The position numbers were made by a program, and so were the translations under genes. The notes under the pieces were generated by a model. That model searched no databases, was not told the DNA's origin, and worked only from the letters and a program-made list of their open reading frames with translations. Positions 16,570 to 25,063 of a stretch of 64,000 nt of DNA are shown in pieces (the first letter of the stretch is position 1; the number at the start of each line of letters is the position of its first letter). The DNA is taken from contig JBEKHA010000002.1 of assembly GCA_050012515.1 (NCBI GenBank), positions 124,001 through 188,000 on the forward strand. Direction: 5' to 3'. The stretch is from Fen-1362 sp050012515. GTDB taxonomy: Bacteria; Planctomycetota; Phycisphaerae; Sedimentisphaerales; Anaerobacaceae.

Positions 16570-16765
16570 ACATCGTCCCCAGTTAACAGAAAAAACCCCA
16601 ATCATTGAAACCTGAATTATGCTCTCTATATCGTTGTTAAATTACGACAGATTGAGCATTTAGACGGCTTTTTAGGGTGTAGCGAGGTATTTCCGCCACA
16701 AAATAGGGAAATCGCGGACTTTATTACGAGTGGTTTTACTATAGTCCGATAATGCGACTGGATAT

Positions 16766-17461
16766 TCAATGATGTTTTCTTTTGGAAGCAGGGCGCGGGG
16801 CGTCGGGAAGAGGAAGCAAAAGTGCGGTTATTTTCTTTTTTTCGAGTTTGATTTTGCAGATGCGCAGAGATTTGTCGCCTATTTTGAAGACTGGGTCGAA
16901 CGGTTCATCGTTGAGCAGCGACCTGCATACCTGTGCGACGATATCATTCGGCTCTGTGCCCGTGAACGCAAGCCAGTCAGTAAAGGCCTTGTTGCCAATC
17001 GATTTTGTAAGTGTTGTGATGCCGGCCGCGCCGAGGGATACGCCGTCAACGTGGATATTTAACTGGCTGAATGAATTTATCGCTGGAGTTATACGGATGG
17101 TTAGAATGGGATTGGCAAAACGCGTTTTGGCCGTCGCCATAAATATAATTTGGTTTTGCGTGAAAATTGCCTGCGGGTCAGTGAAGGTGATGCTATTGAA
17201 TTTTACCGGCTGTCGCCAGCGTGCGATTATATCATTCAGGCCTTCCTCCGTGATTACGACCTCGAAGGGGTCATCAAGCTGGGAGTTGTTGTAAACTGTC
17301 GGCATCAAATAGTTACTCAGATAGACGCTGATTTGGCTCTGGTCGGCGATTCGAAGCGGGGCGTAATATTTTGGTCTGTGCGTTACCAGGACAAACGCCA
17401 GTAACACGAGCACAAGAGGCAGTGCAAGCCAGAAGTATGCTTTGAATTTCCTGTTCTTCAT
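16766..17461 (-). CDS. Single-pass membrane-anchored protein of unknown function
   Basis: I place the start at the ATG at 17461 (MKNRKFKAYFWLALPL); the longer frame would need a TTG at 17515. The product of about 231 residues has one N-terminal transmembrane helix (about residues 8-27) and a long soluble part predicted to face the periplasm, ending in a basic tail. I recognise no domain. The soluble part is rich in short beta-type segments (PILTIRITPAINSFSQLNIHVDG), which recalls lipid-binding or membrane-linked beta proteins but is not diagnostic. It is divergent from pyrF, and is separated by about 160 nt from the sensory operon. Confidence 0.6.
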   Translation of the reverse strand: MKNRKFKAYFWLALPLVLVLLAFVLVTHRPKYYAPLRIADQSQISVYLSNYLMPTVYNNSQLDDPFEVVITEEGLNDIIARWRQPVKFNSITFTDPQAIFTQNQIIFMATAKTRFANPILTIRITPAINSFSQLNIHVDGVSLGAAGITTLTKSIGNKAFTDWLAFTGTEPNDIVAQVCRSLLNDEPFDPVFKIGDKSLRICKIKLEKKKITALLLPLPDAPRPASKRKHH

Positions 17462-17594
17462 TTTCTCTGAATCTTTTTTTGTCTTAATTGCCACTGAAAG
17501 CTTGTTAGAAAACAATCGAGCGGTTATAGTAAAGCAAAATACGAGCAGCTTAAAGCGAAAAACGAAAATCTAATAAGAAAGGAATTATAATAGT

Positions 17595-18545
17595 ATGGCT
17601 AATCATTTTGGCGACCGGCTTGTTGAAGCGATAAAGAGCAAGCGAACACCATTGATTGTTGGTTTGGACCCGGTTTACAGCCGGCTTCCCGCGGTGATAA
17701 CGAACAGAAGCGATATGAATGACGAGTTCGACGTGGACTCGGCGGTCGATGCGATATTCGATTATTGCACACAGGTGCTGAGGATTGTCGCGCCGATGGT
17801 GCCGGCGGTGAAAATCAACATAGCGTTTTTTGAGAAATATCTCTGGCAGGGAATCGAAAGTTATTATTCACTTATTTCCGAGGCGAACGAACTTGGCGTT
17901 GAGGTAATCGGAGACGTCAAGCGAGGCGATATAGGCCACACGGCAGAGGCATACGCGACGGCGCATCTGGAAAATCCCGAAATGGCTGGCCTTGAGGATA
18001 CACTTGCCCCGGACGCGATAACGGTTAACGGTTTCGCGGGCGCAGAGGCAATCGAGCCGTTCGCGGATGTCGCCACCAAGCAGGGCAAGGGCGTGTTTGT
18101 ATGGGTTCGCGCGAGCAACCCAGGTGCGGCTGTGATACAGGATTTTGCTTCCGGCGACGGACAAAAGATGTATGAAAAACTTGCGTCGGTGGTTGGTGAG
18201 ATAGCAAATAAGCCCGGCAGAATAGGCAAGGCCGGCTACAGCAATATCGGTATGGTTATCGGCGGGACGAGTCCCGAAGAGACGACGGCTCTGCGGAAAA
18301 AATATGACAATATGTGGTTCCTCGTTCCCGGCTACGGCTCACAAGGGGCATCGGCTGCGGATTGTGTCCGGTTCTGCAAGCACGACGGCAACGGCGCACT
18401 GATTAACGCGTCGCGTTCGATTATCTACGCTTATGAGAATCCTAAATACAAAGAGCAGTACGGCGACAACTGGAAGAAGTGTATTGAGCAGGCAGTGATT
18501 GACGCCAAGCTGGACATCGCAAAGGCCGTTCAGGACGCGCTGTAA
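17595..18545 (+). CDS. pyrF: Orotidine 5'-phosphate decarboxylase, type 2
   Basis: The enzyme makes UMP from OMP, the last step of de novo pyrimidine synthesis. At 316 residues it is the longer type 2 form; the opening LIVGLDPVYSRLP and the catalytic DVKRGDIGHTAEAYA (lysine and aspartates, about residues 111-125) are clear, as is the phosphate-binding VPGYGSQGASA. An AGGAAT Shine-Dalgarno lies upstream of the ATG. murD follows 43 nt later on the same strand, so they may be co-transcribed. Confidence 0.95.
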   Translation: MANHFGDRLVEAIKSKRTPLIVGLDPVYSRLPAVITNRSDMNDEFDVDSAVDAIFDYCTQVLRIVAPMVPAVKINIAFFEKYLWQGIESYYSLISEANELGVEVIGDVKRGDIGHTAEAYATAHLENPEMAGLEDTLAPDAITVNGFAGAEAIEPFADVATKQGKGVFVWVRASNPGAAVIQDFASGDGQKMYEKLASVVGEIANKPGRIGKAGYSNIGMVIGGTSPEETTALRKKYDNMWFLVPGYGSQGASAADCVRFCKHDGNGALINASRSIIYAYENPKYKEQYGDNWKKCIEQAVIDAKLDIAKAVQDAL

Positions 18546-18588
18546 CTTAGCGTTATACTCGCAAAAAATCGTATCGGCTCATAGAGAT

Positions 18589-19938
18589 ATGGGTGAAGGT
18601 CTTTTCAGAGATAAAAAGATTTTAGTGATGGGCCTCGGGAGGTTCGGGGGCGGGGCGGATGTTGTGAAATTCGCCTGCTCGGTGGGGGCAAAAGTAATCG
18701 TTACCGATTTGGCAAAACAGGATGCTCTGGCGGAATCAATCGCTCAATTAAAAGGTCTCGACGTTGAATATCATCTCGGCTCACACGAGGGAGGCGATTT
18801 TGAGCAGGCGGATATGGTTGTGGCTAATCCCGCTGTGCCTTTGGATAACAAGTTTTTACAGATTGCCCGCAAGGCAGGGAGAAAAATTACATCGCAAATC
18901 GAATTATTCTTCGAGCTTTGCCCGGCGAAGATAATCGGTATCACAGGCGCCAATGGCAAAAGCACCACGACATCACTGACGGCGCATCTTCTTCGGAGTC
19001 GATTAGGCAATAAGGTCTGGTTGGGCGGCAATATAGGCAATGAGCCGATGCTGACGATTGCAGATAAAATAAAATCCGACGATTTGGTTGTTTTGGAGCT
19101 GTCGAGCTTTCAGATTGAGCAGTTGGCCCAGAGCGATAATGCACCGCAGGTGGCGTTGCTGACGAATCTTACGCCGAATCATTTGGACCGCTATAAGACA
19201 TTCGAGAATTACTGCAAGGCCAAGGAGCTGATTTTTCAACATCAAAAATCGGATAAGAATCAGCCCGCGATTTCAATTTTCAACGGCGACGATGAGGTAA
19301 GCAACAAGTGGTTTGCGAAATATCAAAAAGATGCGGGGCGAGTTTGCGTGAAATTTTCTGCTGATAGTGTGCCAGAGAGAATTCGCAGCGCGTATGGGTT
19401 GCCGGGCAGGGCGTATCTTGCCAATTTGGCCGGTGCGATTGCCGTGGCGAAGCGTTTTGGTGTAACCGATGAGCAGATAATCGGGTGCTTGCCCGCATTT
19501 AAGGCGTTGCCTCATAGGCTGCAGCTTGTGGGTGAGGCGAGGGGTGTTAGCTGGTATAACGATTCCAAGGCAACCACGCCCGACAGTTCGATTGTCGCTC
19601 TTGAGGCGTTCGATAGTCCCATTATCATAGCGGGCGGGTATGATAAGCATATACCGTTCGATGAATTTGGCGCGAAAATCGCCCAAAAGGCCAAAGCGGC
19701 AATTCTCATAGGCCAGACCGCCGGGGTGATAGGGAAAATCATTCAGAATCATCCGCAAAACAAGGCACAGGTCAAGTATGCCAAGACACTTGCCGAGGCG
19801 GTTCAAACGGCCAATACCCTTGCGGCAAAGGGGGATGCGGTTTTGCTCAGTCCTGCCTGCGCCAGCTACGATATGTTCGAGAATTACGAGCAGCGCGGGG
19901 AGCAATTTACCGAACTGGTAAATAAGGTCATCCGCTGA
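18589..19938 (+). CDS. murD: UDP-N-acetylmuramoyl-L-alanine--D-glutamate ligase
   Basis: A Mur ligase adding D-Glu during peptidoglycan precursor synthesis in the cytoplasm. I choose the ATG at 18589 (MGEGLFRDKKILVMGLGRFG) rather than an upstream in-frame ATG inside pyrF, giving 449 residues, the normal MurD length. Visible motifs: the N-terminal Rossmann glycine motif, the ATP site GANGKSTTTSL (about residues 121-131), NLTPNHLDRY, and the C-terminal NDSKATTPDS and SPACASYDMF. It shows that this lineage makes peptidoglycan. Other mur genes are not in the window. Confidence 0.94.
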   Translation: MGEGLFRDKKILVMGLGRFGGGADVVKFACSVGAKVIVTDLAKQDALAESIAQLKGLDVEYHLGSHEGGDFEQADMVVANPAVPLDNKFLQIARKAGRKITSQIELFFELCPAKIIGITGANGKSTTTSLTAHLLRSRLGNKVWLGGNIGNEPMLTIADKIKSDDLVVLELSSFQIEQLAQSDNAPQVALLTNLTPNHLDRYKTFENYCKAKELIFQHQKSDKNQPAISIFNGDDEVSNKWFAKYQKDAGRVCVKFSADSVPERIRSAYGLPGRAYLANLAGAIAVAKRFGVTDEQIIGCLPAFKALPHRLQLVGEARGVSWYNDSKATTPDSSIVALEAFDSPIIIAGGYDKHIPFDEFGAKIAQKAKAAILIGQTAGVIGKIIQNHPQNKAQVKYAKTLAEAVQTANTLAAKGDAVLLSPACASYDMFENYEQRGEQFTELVNKVIR

Positions 19939-19977
19939 TTATCGGAACATTCGACTTTTCCCCAACTTTTTTTATCG

Positions 19978-20032
19978 ATTGATTATTGATTATTTAGAGC
20001 GGAACCGGGCTTTAGATAATCAATCATCAATC
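19978..20032. repeat. Inverted pair of 7-nt tandem repeats
   Basis: ATTGATT is repeated twice (19978-19991) and its inverse, ATCAATC, twice (20019-20032), separated by a GC-richer 27-nt centre. It fills much of the gap between murD and the PilZ gene, and matches the pattern of other 7-nt-periodic arrays in this window. Confidence 0.55.
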
Positions 20033-20117
20033 ACAGTTATCAATCTCTTAAGCCGTCCTCATAAAAAGACGATTCGCAGGGAGCAAACACATTAAAGTCT
20101 TTTTTGAGGAACCGGCA

Positions 20118-20507
20118 ATGCAGGACACGTCCGAGCGGAGAAGAGAGCCAAGATTAAGATACCACTGGCCTGTGTGGTTCGCAGAGAATTTTGCCGGTTT
20201 ACTTTCACAAGGACAAATGGTCGATATTTCCAGCGGAGGAGCAGCCTTTACCTGCTATGCGGACAAGGGCTGTCCTTATCCGGGCCAGAACATAACAACC
20301 CGCTTCAGCGTGCCGTATTATCACGAGGATGACCGTTTCGATATCAGTGATTTTGTTCGCGCGGGGCAGGTTTGCCGGATTGACCAAATTGGCAATGGCC
20401 TGAGTCGCGTGGCGATGAAATTTCATGAGCCGCTTCCCTTCAGGCCCGGTGAATTAGCTAATTTCCAGTCGAACGAAGAAGATGTCCTTGAACCAGCTTC
20501 GGCTTAG
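20118..20507 (+). CDS. PilZ-domain protein (predicted cyclic-di-GMP binding)
   Basis: A small soluble protein of 129 residues that is essentially one PilZ domain. The two c-di-GMP-binding signatures are present: an RxxxR-type motif in SERRREPRLRY (residues 5-15) and DISSGGA (36-42). A GAGGAA Shine-Dalgarno precedes the ATG. It stands alone, with murD upstream and a tRNA on the opposite strand downstream, so its target is unknown. It would act as a c-di-GMP receptor controlling an unidentified partner. Confidence 0.85.
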   Translation: MQDTSERRREPRLRYHWPVWFAENFAGLLSQGQMVDISSGGAAFTCYADKGCPYPGQNITTRFSVPYYHEDDRFDISDFVRAGQVCRIDQIGNGLSRVAMKFHEPLPFRPGELANFQSNEEDVLEPASA

Positions 20508-20548
20508 TTGTCCTCCGTTTTAAATTCTCCATCCTCCAATTTTCCAAA

Positions 20549-20621
20549 TGGGAGTGCTGGGATTCGAACCCAGGACCTACGCATTAAAAGTGCGGTGCTC
20601 TACCTACTGAGCTACGCTCCC
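20549..20621 (-). tRNA. tRNA-Lys (anticodon UUU)
   Basis: A complete cloverleaf can be drawn on the minus strand: acceptor GGGAGCG/CACTCCC, D arm GCTC/GAGC, anticodon loop CTTTTAA, T arm CTGGG-TTCGAAT-CCCAG, discriminator A. CCA is not encoded. Two imperfect pairs are visible, C6-A67 in the acceptor stem and C27-T43 at the base of the anticodon stem, so it is a little irregular but probably functional. Confidence 0.9.
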
Positions 20622-20740
20622 GGTAATTTAACAGGCGAACAGAATAACAGTTTTGATACCACCTTGTCAATGGTCGTTATTGACATCAGCCCTTTTGAGC
20701 GATACTATCACCTGCCTGTTTTATTCTGGAGCTTAAGGTT

Positions 20741-21823
20741 ATGACTAATGTTACGCTGATAACTGGTGATGGTATCGGGCCTGAGATAGCCCATGCAGCA
20801 CAAAGGTGCATCGACGCCACGGGCGTGAAAATAAAATGGGAAATCCGCGAGGCGGGAATTGATGTAATGGCCAAAGCGGGGACGCCTTTGCCGGATTCTA
20901 CGGTGGAATCGATAAAAAAGAATGCTCTTGCCCTGAAGGCGCCGATAACGACGCCCGTGGGCACGGGGTTTCGCAGCATAAACGTTCACCTTCGGCAGAT
21001 GTTCGACCTGTACGCCTGCCTGAGACCCTGCAAGAGTTATAAGGGCGTTCGCAGTAAATACTCGAATATCGACCTTGTTCTCGTCCGCGAGAATACCGAG
21101 GACCTTTACGCGGGCATCGAATTCGAGAAGGGCAAAGACGATACGGCTGAGCTTATAAACTGGCTCAATAAGCACAGCAAAAAACAAATCAGGTCAGATT
21201 CCGGCATAAGCATTAAGCCCATTTCTGTCGCGGGTACGGAGCGGATAGTGCAGTATGCTTTTGATTACGCCCGGAAAATGGGTCGTAAAAAGGTTACGAG
21301 CGTTCACAAGGCCAATATTATGAAGTTTACCGACGGGCTTTGGCTGGAGGTAAGCAGGCAGATAGCGGCGAAGAACAGCGATATCGAATTCGAGGACCGC
21401 ATCGTTGACAATATGTGTATGCAGTTGGTGCAGAAGCCGGAGTTGTATGATGTCCTGGTATTGCCCAATTTATACGGGGATATCCTAAGTGATTTGTGTG
21501 CTGGATTAGTAGGTGGACTGGGTGTCGCACCGGGGGCGAATATAGGCGTCAAGGCCGCGATATTCGAGGCAACTCACGGCAGCGCACCGAAATACAAAGG
21601 GCTTAACAAGGTCAATCCTGTGGCATTGATACTCAGCGGCGTATTGCTTTTGCGGCACATTGGCAATACTGCGGAGGCGAACAAGCTTGAGAACGCCGTC
21701 GCGGAAGTAATAGCCGAGGGTAAAGACGTTACTTACGATATGAAGGCAGACCGCAACGACCCGACGGCGGTCGGCACACAGGAAATGGCCGACGCGATAA
21801 TAAGGAAAATCAGAAATTCATAG
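20741..21823 (+). CDS. icd: Isocitrate dehydrogenase (IDH/IMDH family)
   Basis: A 360-residue decarboxylating dehydrogenase. The substrate loop TPVGTGFRSINVHLRQMFDLYACLRP pattern has the isocitrate-type serine and arginines, followed by VRENTEDLYAGIE, so isocitrate rather than isopropylmalate is the likely substrate. Length and overall layout match the short, NAD-type IDH, but the cofactor loop reads HGSAPKYKG, with the Lys-Tyr pair known from NADP-specific E. coli IDH. NADP use is therefore likely. The gene ends 4 nt before lpxK, so it leads the LPS operon, an unusual position for a TCA-cycle gene. Confidence 0.88.
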   Translation: MTNVTLITGDGIGPEIAHAAQRCIDATGVKIKWEIREAGIDVMAKAGTPLPDSTVESIKKNALALKAPITTPVGTGFRSINVHLRQMFDLYACLRPCKSYKGVRSKYSNIDLVLVRENTEDLYAGIEFEKGKDDTAELINWLNKHSKKQIRSDSGISIKPISVAGTERIVQYAFDYARKMGRKKVTSVHKANIMKFTDGLWLEVSRQIAAKNSDIEFEDRIVDNMCMQLVQKPELYDVLVLPNLYGDILSDLCAGLVGGLGVAPGANIGVKAAIFEATHGSAPKYKGLNKVNPVALILSGVLLLRHIGNTAEANKLENAVAEVIAEGKDVTYDMKADRNDPTAVGTQEMADAIIRKIRNS

Positions 21824-21827
21824 TTCA

Positions 21828-22961
21828 ATGGATACCCGGACTATCGTTATGAACCAGGAGCGGTTTAAGAAACTTGTTTCCGGGCAAAGCACAGGCGTTA
21901 TCGCGTCGGCGTTGCGCCTGGTGTTAAATGTCGCAGCGGTGTTTTATGGTTTGGGCGTCTCGCTGCGGAACTGGCTGTATGACGGGGGACAGGCCAAATC
22001 GCACGCGGTAACGGCTGCCGGCCTTGTAACATCGGACAGGACACAGGCAACGGTGCCGGTAATAAGCATCGGCAATATAACCGTCGGAGGGACAGGTAAG
22101 ACGCCTTTAGTAGTCTGGTTGTGCAATCTGTTCCGTGAGCAGGATGTCAATTGCGCGATACTGACCCGTGGGTATAAGGCGGCGAAGGGCGAGAGTGATG
22201 AGCCGGGGATGTTAGCTAAAAATTGTCCCGGTACGGCGGTGGTGGTAAACCCCGACCGACTGGCGGGGGCGATTGAGGCGGTAAAAAAATACAGGGCACA
22301 GGTCCTGATTATGGACGATGGTTTTCAGCACCGTCGTCTGCACAGGGATATCGATATTGTAACCATCGACGCGATGCAGCCGTTTGGCTATGGCAGATTG
22401 CTGCCTGCGGGCTTGCTGCGCGAGCCGGTTTCGGCGTTGAAAAGAGCGAAGGCGGTAATACTTACCAGGTGCGACCTGGTTTCGAAAAATAATCTGACGG
22501 AATTGACGGCGGCTATCAAGAAGATAAATCCCAATGTGATAATCACGCAGACGATTCACAGCCCGGTTTTCGCGGTTTCCAGCGAGAAACAAATCCCGCT
22601 CGAAGAGTTGAAAAACAAAAAGATATACGCTTTTTGCGGGATAGCGAACCCGGAGGCGTTTTTGGCGACTGTGGGACTGGTTGGGGCGAATATCGTCGGG
22701 TACAAGATTTACGATGACCACTATAATTATACAGTCAATGACGTGAACGATATTTATCGTGACGCGGCGAAGTCGGGCGCACAGATGATACTTACTACGG
22801 AGAAGGATTATAACAAGGTATTGCAGCCGGCATCGGGGGCGGGGGAACTGGTTTTGGCATATCTGGCGGTCAGGTTGCAGTTTGTGGATGGGGCCGACCG
22901 CATAATGGAGTTGATTGAACGGTCGCTTGCGGGTAAAATACCACGGAAAAGAACTGTTTAA
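21828..22961 (+). CDS. lpxK: Tetraacyldisaccharide 4'-kinase
   Basis: LpxK phosphorylates the lipid A disaccharide precursor to lipid IVA at the inner membrane. The 377-residue sequence has an N-terminal hydrophobic anchor (about 22-46), then the family motif VPVISIGNITVGGTGKTPLVVWL, which includes the Walker A (GGTGKT), and ILTRGYK and DDGFQHRRL motifs. The start may be the ATG at 21828 or one at 21849. It is packed between the isocitrate dehydrogenase and hldE genes, at the head of the lipid A/core gene set. Confidence 0.95.
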   Translation: MDTRTIVMNQERFKKLVSGQSTGVIASALRLVLNVAAVFYGLGVSLRNWLYDGGQAKSHAVTAAGLVTSDRTQATVPVISIGNITVGGTGKTPLVVWLCNLFREQDVNCAILTRGYKAAKGESDEPGMLAKNCPGTAVVVNPDRLAGAIEAVKKYRAQVLIMDDGFQHRRLHRDIDIVTIDAMQPFGYGRLLPAGLLREPVSALKRAKAVILTRCDLVSKNNLTELTAAIKKINPNVIITQTIHSPVFAVSSEKQIPLEELKNKKIYAFCGIANPEAFLATVGLVGANIVGYKIYDDHYNYTVNDVNDIYRDAAKSGAQMILTTEKDYNKVLQPASGAGELVLAYLAVRLQFVDGADRIMELIERSLAGKIPRKRTV

Positions 22962-22976
22962 TCACAGAAAACCGCT

Positions 22977-24476
22977 ATGTATGAAAATCTTCTAAATGCC
23001 GTAACAAAACTCGGCACGCCGAAAGTGCTGTTGGTGGGCGATTTTATGCTCGACGTGTATGTGTATGGCGACGCCGAGCGGATTAGCCCCGAAGCACCTG
23101 TGCCCGTGCTGAAGGTAACCAGGACCGATTACAGTTGCGGGGGGGCGGGGCTGGTTGCGGCTAATTTGTGCGCACTTGGGGCGGTTCCCTTATGCGTAGG
23201 TGTTATAGGCGATGACGCAAATGGGACGAAGCTCAAAGACCTGCTGGCGAATATGGGTGCGGACATATCGGGCCTGATGACTGTTACAGACAGACCGACG
23301 ACAACCAAACAACGATTGATAGGTCTGGCGCAGCATCGACACCAGCAGCAGTTGTTCAGGATGGATAATGAATCGACCGAGCCGCTGACTGAGGGGCAAT
23401 ATGGCCGGCTGGCGAAGATTTTCGAGACCAAACTGAAACAGGCGGATAATATTTGTTTGCAGGATTACAACAAGGGTGTACTCGCGGATTTGTTCTGCAA
23501 AAAGGTAATTAAGCTTGCTGCCAAGGCACGCAAAAGGGTTTTGGTTGACCCGTCGCCTATTAGTGATTATTCGAAATACACTGGGGCATCGGTCATTACG
23601 CCCAATCGGTATGAAACGCGTATGGGCGTAGGGTTTGAAATAAAGACCATCGATGACGCGGCCCATGCGGCCAGGGAATTTGTGCGAAAGCTAAAACTTG
23701 AAGCGATAGTCATTACGCTGGATAAAGAAGGGGCGTATCTCAGGAGCCCCGGTTTCGATGAGCATATACCAACAAGGCCTCGCGTTGTGTATGATGTAAC
23801 GGGGGCAGGGGACACGGTATTGGCGACTTTGGCGTTGACGCTCGCGGGGGGCTGCGATTTTAAGACAGCAGTTCATTTGTCGAATATCGCGGGCGGCATC
23901 GAGGTGGAGAAATTCGGCGGCGCGACTGTCAGCAGGGACGAGATAATAACTGAAATCGTTTATCTTAACCGCGGCGGCGAAGGCAAGGTTCGGTCGGTTG
24001 ATTCGCTTTTGGCGGAGCTGGCCTGGCGTCGCAAACGAAATGGAAAAATAGTTTTTACCAACGGCTGCTTCGATGTCATACACAGGGGACATATTGAATA
24101 CCTGAAGTTCTGCAAAGAGCGGGGCGATGTCGTGGTCGTCGGGTTAAACAGCGACAGTTCCGTGCGAGCAATTAAAGGTCCTGACAGGCCTATTCATAAT
24201 CAGGTTGACAGGGCGGCGGTTTTAGCGGCCCTTGAGTCGGTGGATTATATTACGATATTCGACGAATCGACACCGATTAATCTTATCAAAAAGGTCAGAC
24301 CCGATGTTCTGGTCAAGGGGCAGGACTGGGAGAAAAAAGGCGTTGTAGGTGCGGAGTTTGTAGAATCATACGGCGGCAGGGTAGTGCTGGCACCTCTTGT
24401 GAAGAGCAAAAGCTCGACGCTTATAATCGAAAAGATGAAATCGCAGGCGGCGAAAACGAAATCAGGGAAGCGATGA
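22977..24476 (+). CDS. hldE: Bifunctional heptose-7-phosphate kinase / heptose-1-phosphate adenylyltransferase
   Basis: This 499-residue fusion carries both HldE activities. Domain I (about 1-325) is a PfkB-type sugar kinase with SCGGAGLVAANL and the signature VTGAGDTVLATL. Domain II (about 350-490) is a nucleotidyltransferase with FTNGCFDVIHRGHIEYL and a KSKSSTLIIEKM end. Together with gmhA and gmhB next door it makes ADP-L-glycero-beta-D-manno-heptose precursor for the LPS core. Its end overlaps the gmhA start by 4 nt, so translation is coupled. Confidence 0.96.
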   Translation: MYENLLNAVTKLGTPKVLLVGDFMLDVYVYGDAERISPEAPVPVLKVTRTDYSCGGAGLVAANLCALGAVPLCVGVIGDDANGTKLKDLLANMGADISGLMTVTDRPTTTKQRLIGLAQHRHQQQLFRMDNESTEPLTEGQYGRLAKIFETKLKQADNICLQDYNKGVLADLFCKKVIKLAAKARKRVLVDPSPISDYSKYTGASVITPNRYETRMGVGFEIKTIDDAAHAAREFVRKLKLEAIVITLDKEGAYLRSPGFDEHIPTRPRVVYDVTGAGDTVLATLALTLAGGCDFKTAVHLSNIAGGIEVEKFGGATVSRDEIITEIVYLNRGGEGKVRSVDSLLAELAWRRKRNGKIVFTNGCFDVIHRGHIEYLKFCKERGDVVVVGLNSDSSVRAIKGPDRPIHNQVDRAAVLAALESVDYITIFDESTPINLIKKVRPDVLVKGQDWEKKGVVGAEFVESYGGRVVLAPLVKSKSSTLIIEKMKSQAAKTKSGKR

Positions 24477-25051
24477 GCAAAAATTTTAAAAAGCAGGTGT
24501 TCGAAATAGTCCGGACTCACAGGAAAATGGTTACTGAGCTTGAAGAGTCGGGGCTGGAGACGATTGCCGATATTGCCGGCGTGATAACAAAGGCGATTAA
24601 AAAAGGAGCGACGGTTTATATCTGCGGCAACGGCGGTTCGGCGGCGGATGCTCAGCATATCGCGGCGGAATTGGTGAACAGGTTCGAGTCCAGCCGCAGG
24701 GCGTTGCCTGCTGTTGCTCTGACAACTGACAGTTCGGTAATGACCTCGATTGCCAACGACGATTGTTATGAGAGTATATTTGCCAGGCAGGCCGAGGCGC
24801 TTGTGAGAAAAGGCGACATATTCTGGGCGATATCGACGAGCGGCTCGTCGGCTAATGTCCTGGCGACCGTGAAGGTCGCCAGAAAAAAGGGTGCTGTCGT
24901 TATAGCTTTTACCGGCAGAAAAAACAGCAGGATACAACGGCTGGCGGATAAATGTTTTTGCGCGGATAGTGTTTCCGCAGCGAGAAGCCAGGAAATTCAC
25001 CTGCTTGCGTATCATATAATCTGCAAACTTGTTGAGCAAAGTTTTGCATAG
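24473..25051 (+). CDS. gmhA: Phosphoheptose isomerase
   Basis: A 192-residue SIS-domain isomerase converting sedoheptulose 7-phosphate to D-glycero-D-manno-heptose 7-phosphate, the first step of LPS heptose synthesis. YICGNGGSAADAQHIAAELVNRF is the GmhA signature with the substrate-binding serine and the active-site residues, followed by ISTSGSSANV and an AARSQEIHLLAYHI zinc/active-site segment. It lies between hldE (4-nt overlap) and gmhB (12-nt gap). Confidence 0.95.
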   Translation: MSKNFKKQVFEIVRTHRKMVTELEESGLETIADIAGVITKAIKKGATVYICGNGGSAADAQHIAAELVNRFESSRRALPAVALTTDSSVMTSIANDDCYESIFARQAEALVRKGDIFWAISTSGSSANVLATVKVARKKGAVVIAFTGRKNSRIQRLADKCFCADSVSAARSQEIHLLAYHIICKLVEQSFA

Positions 25052-25063
25052 GCGAAAGGGATT

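Noticed and set aside
20508..20744. Frame with AGIRTQDLRIKSAVLYLLSYAPG
   Set aside because: It reads through the tRNA-Lys gene on the opposite strand; a common annotation artefact.
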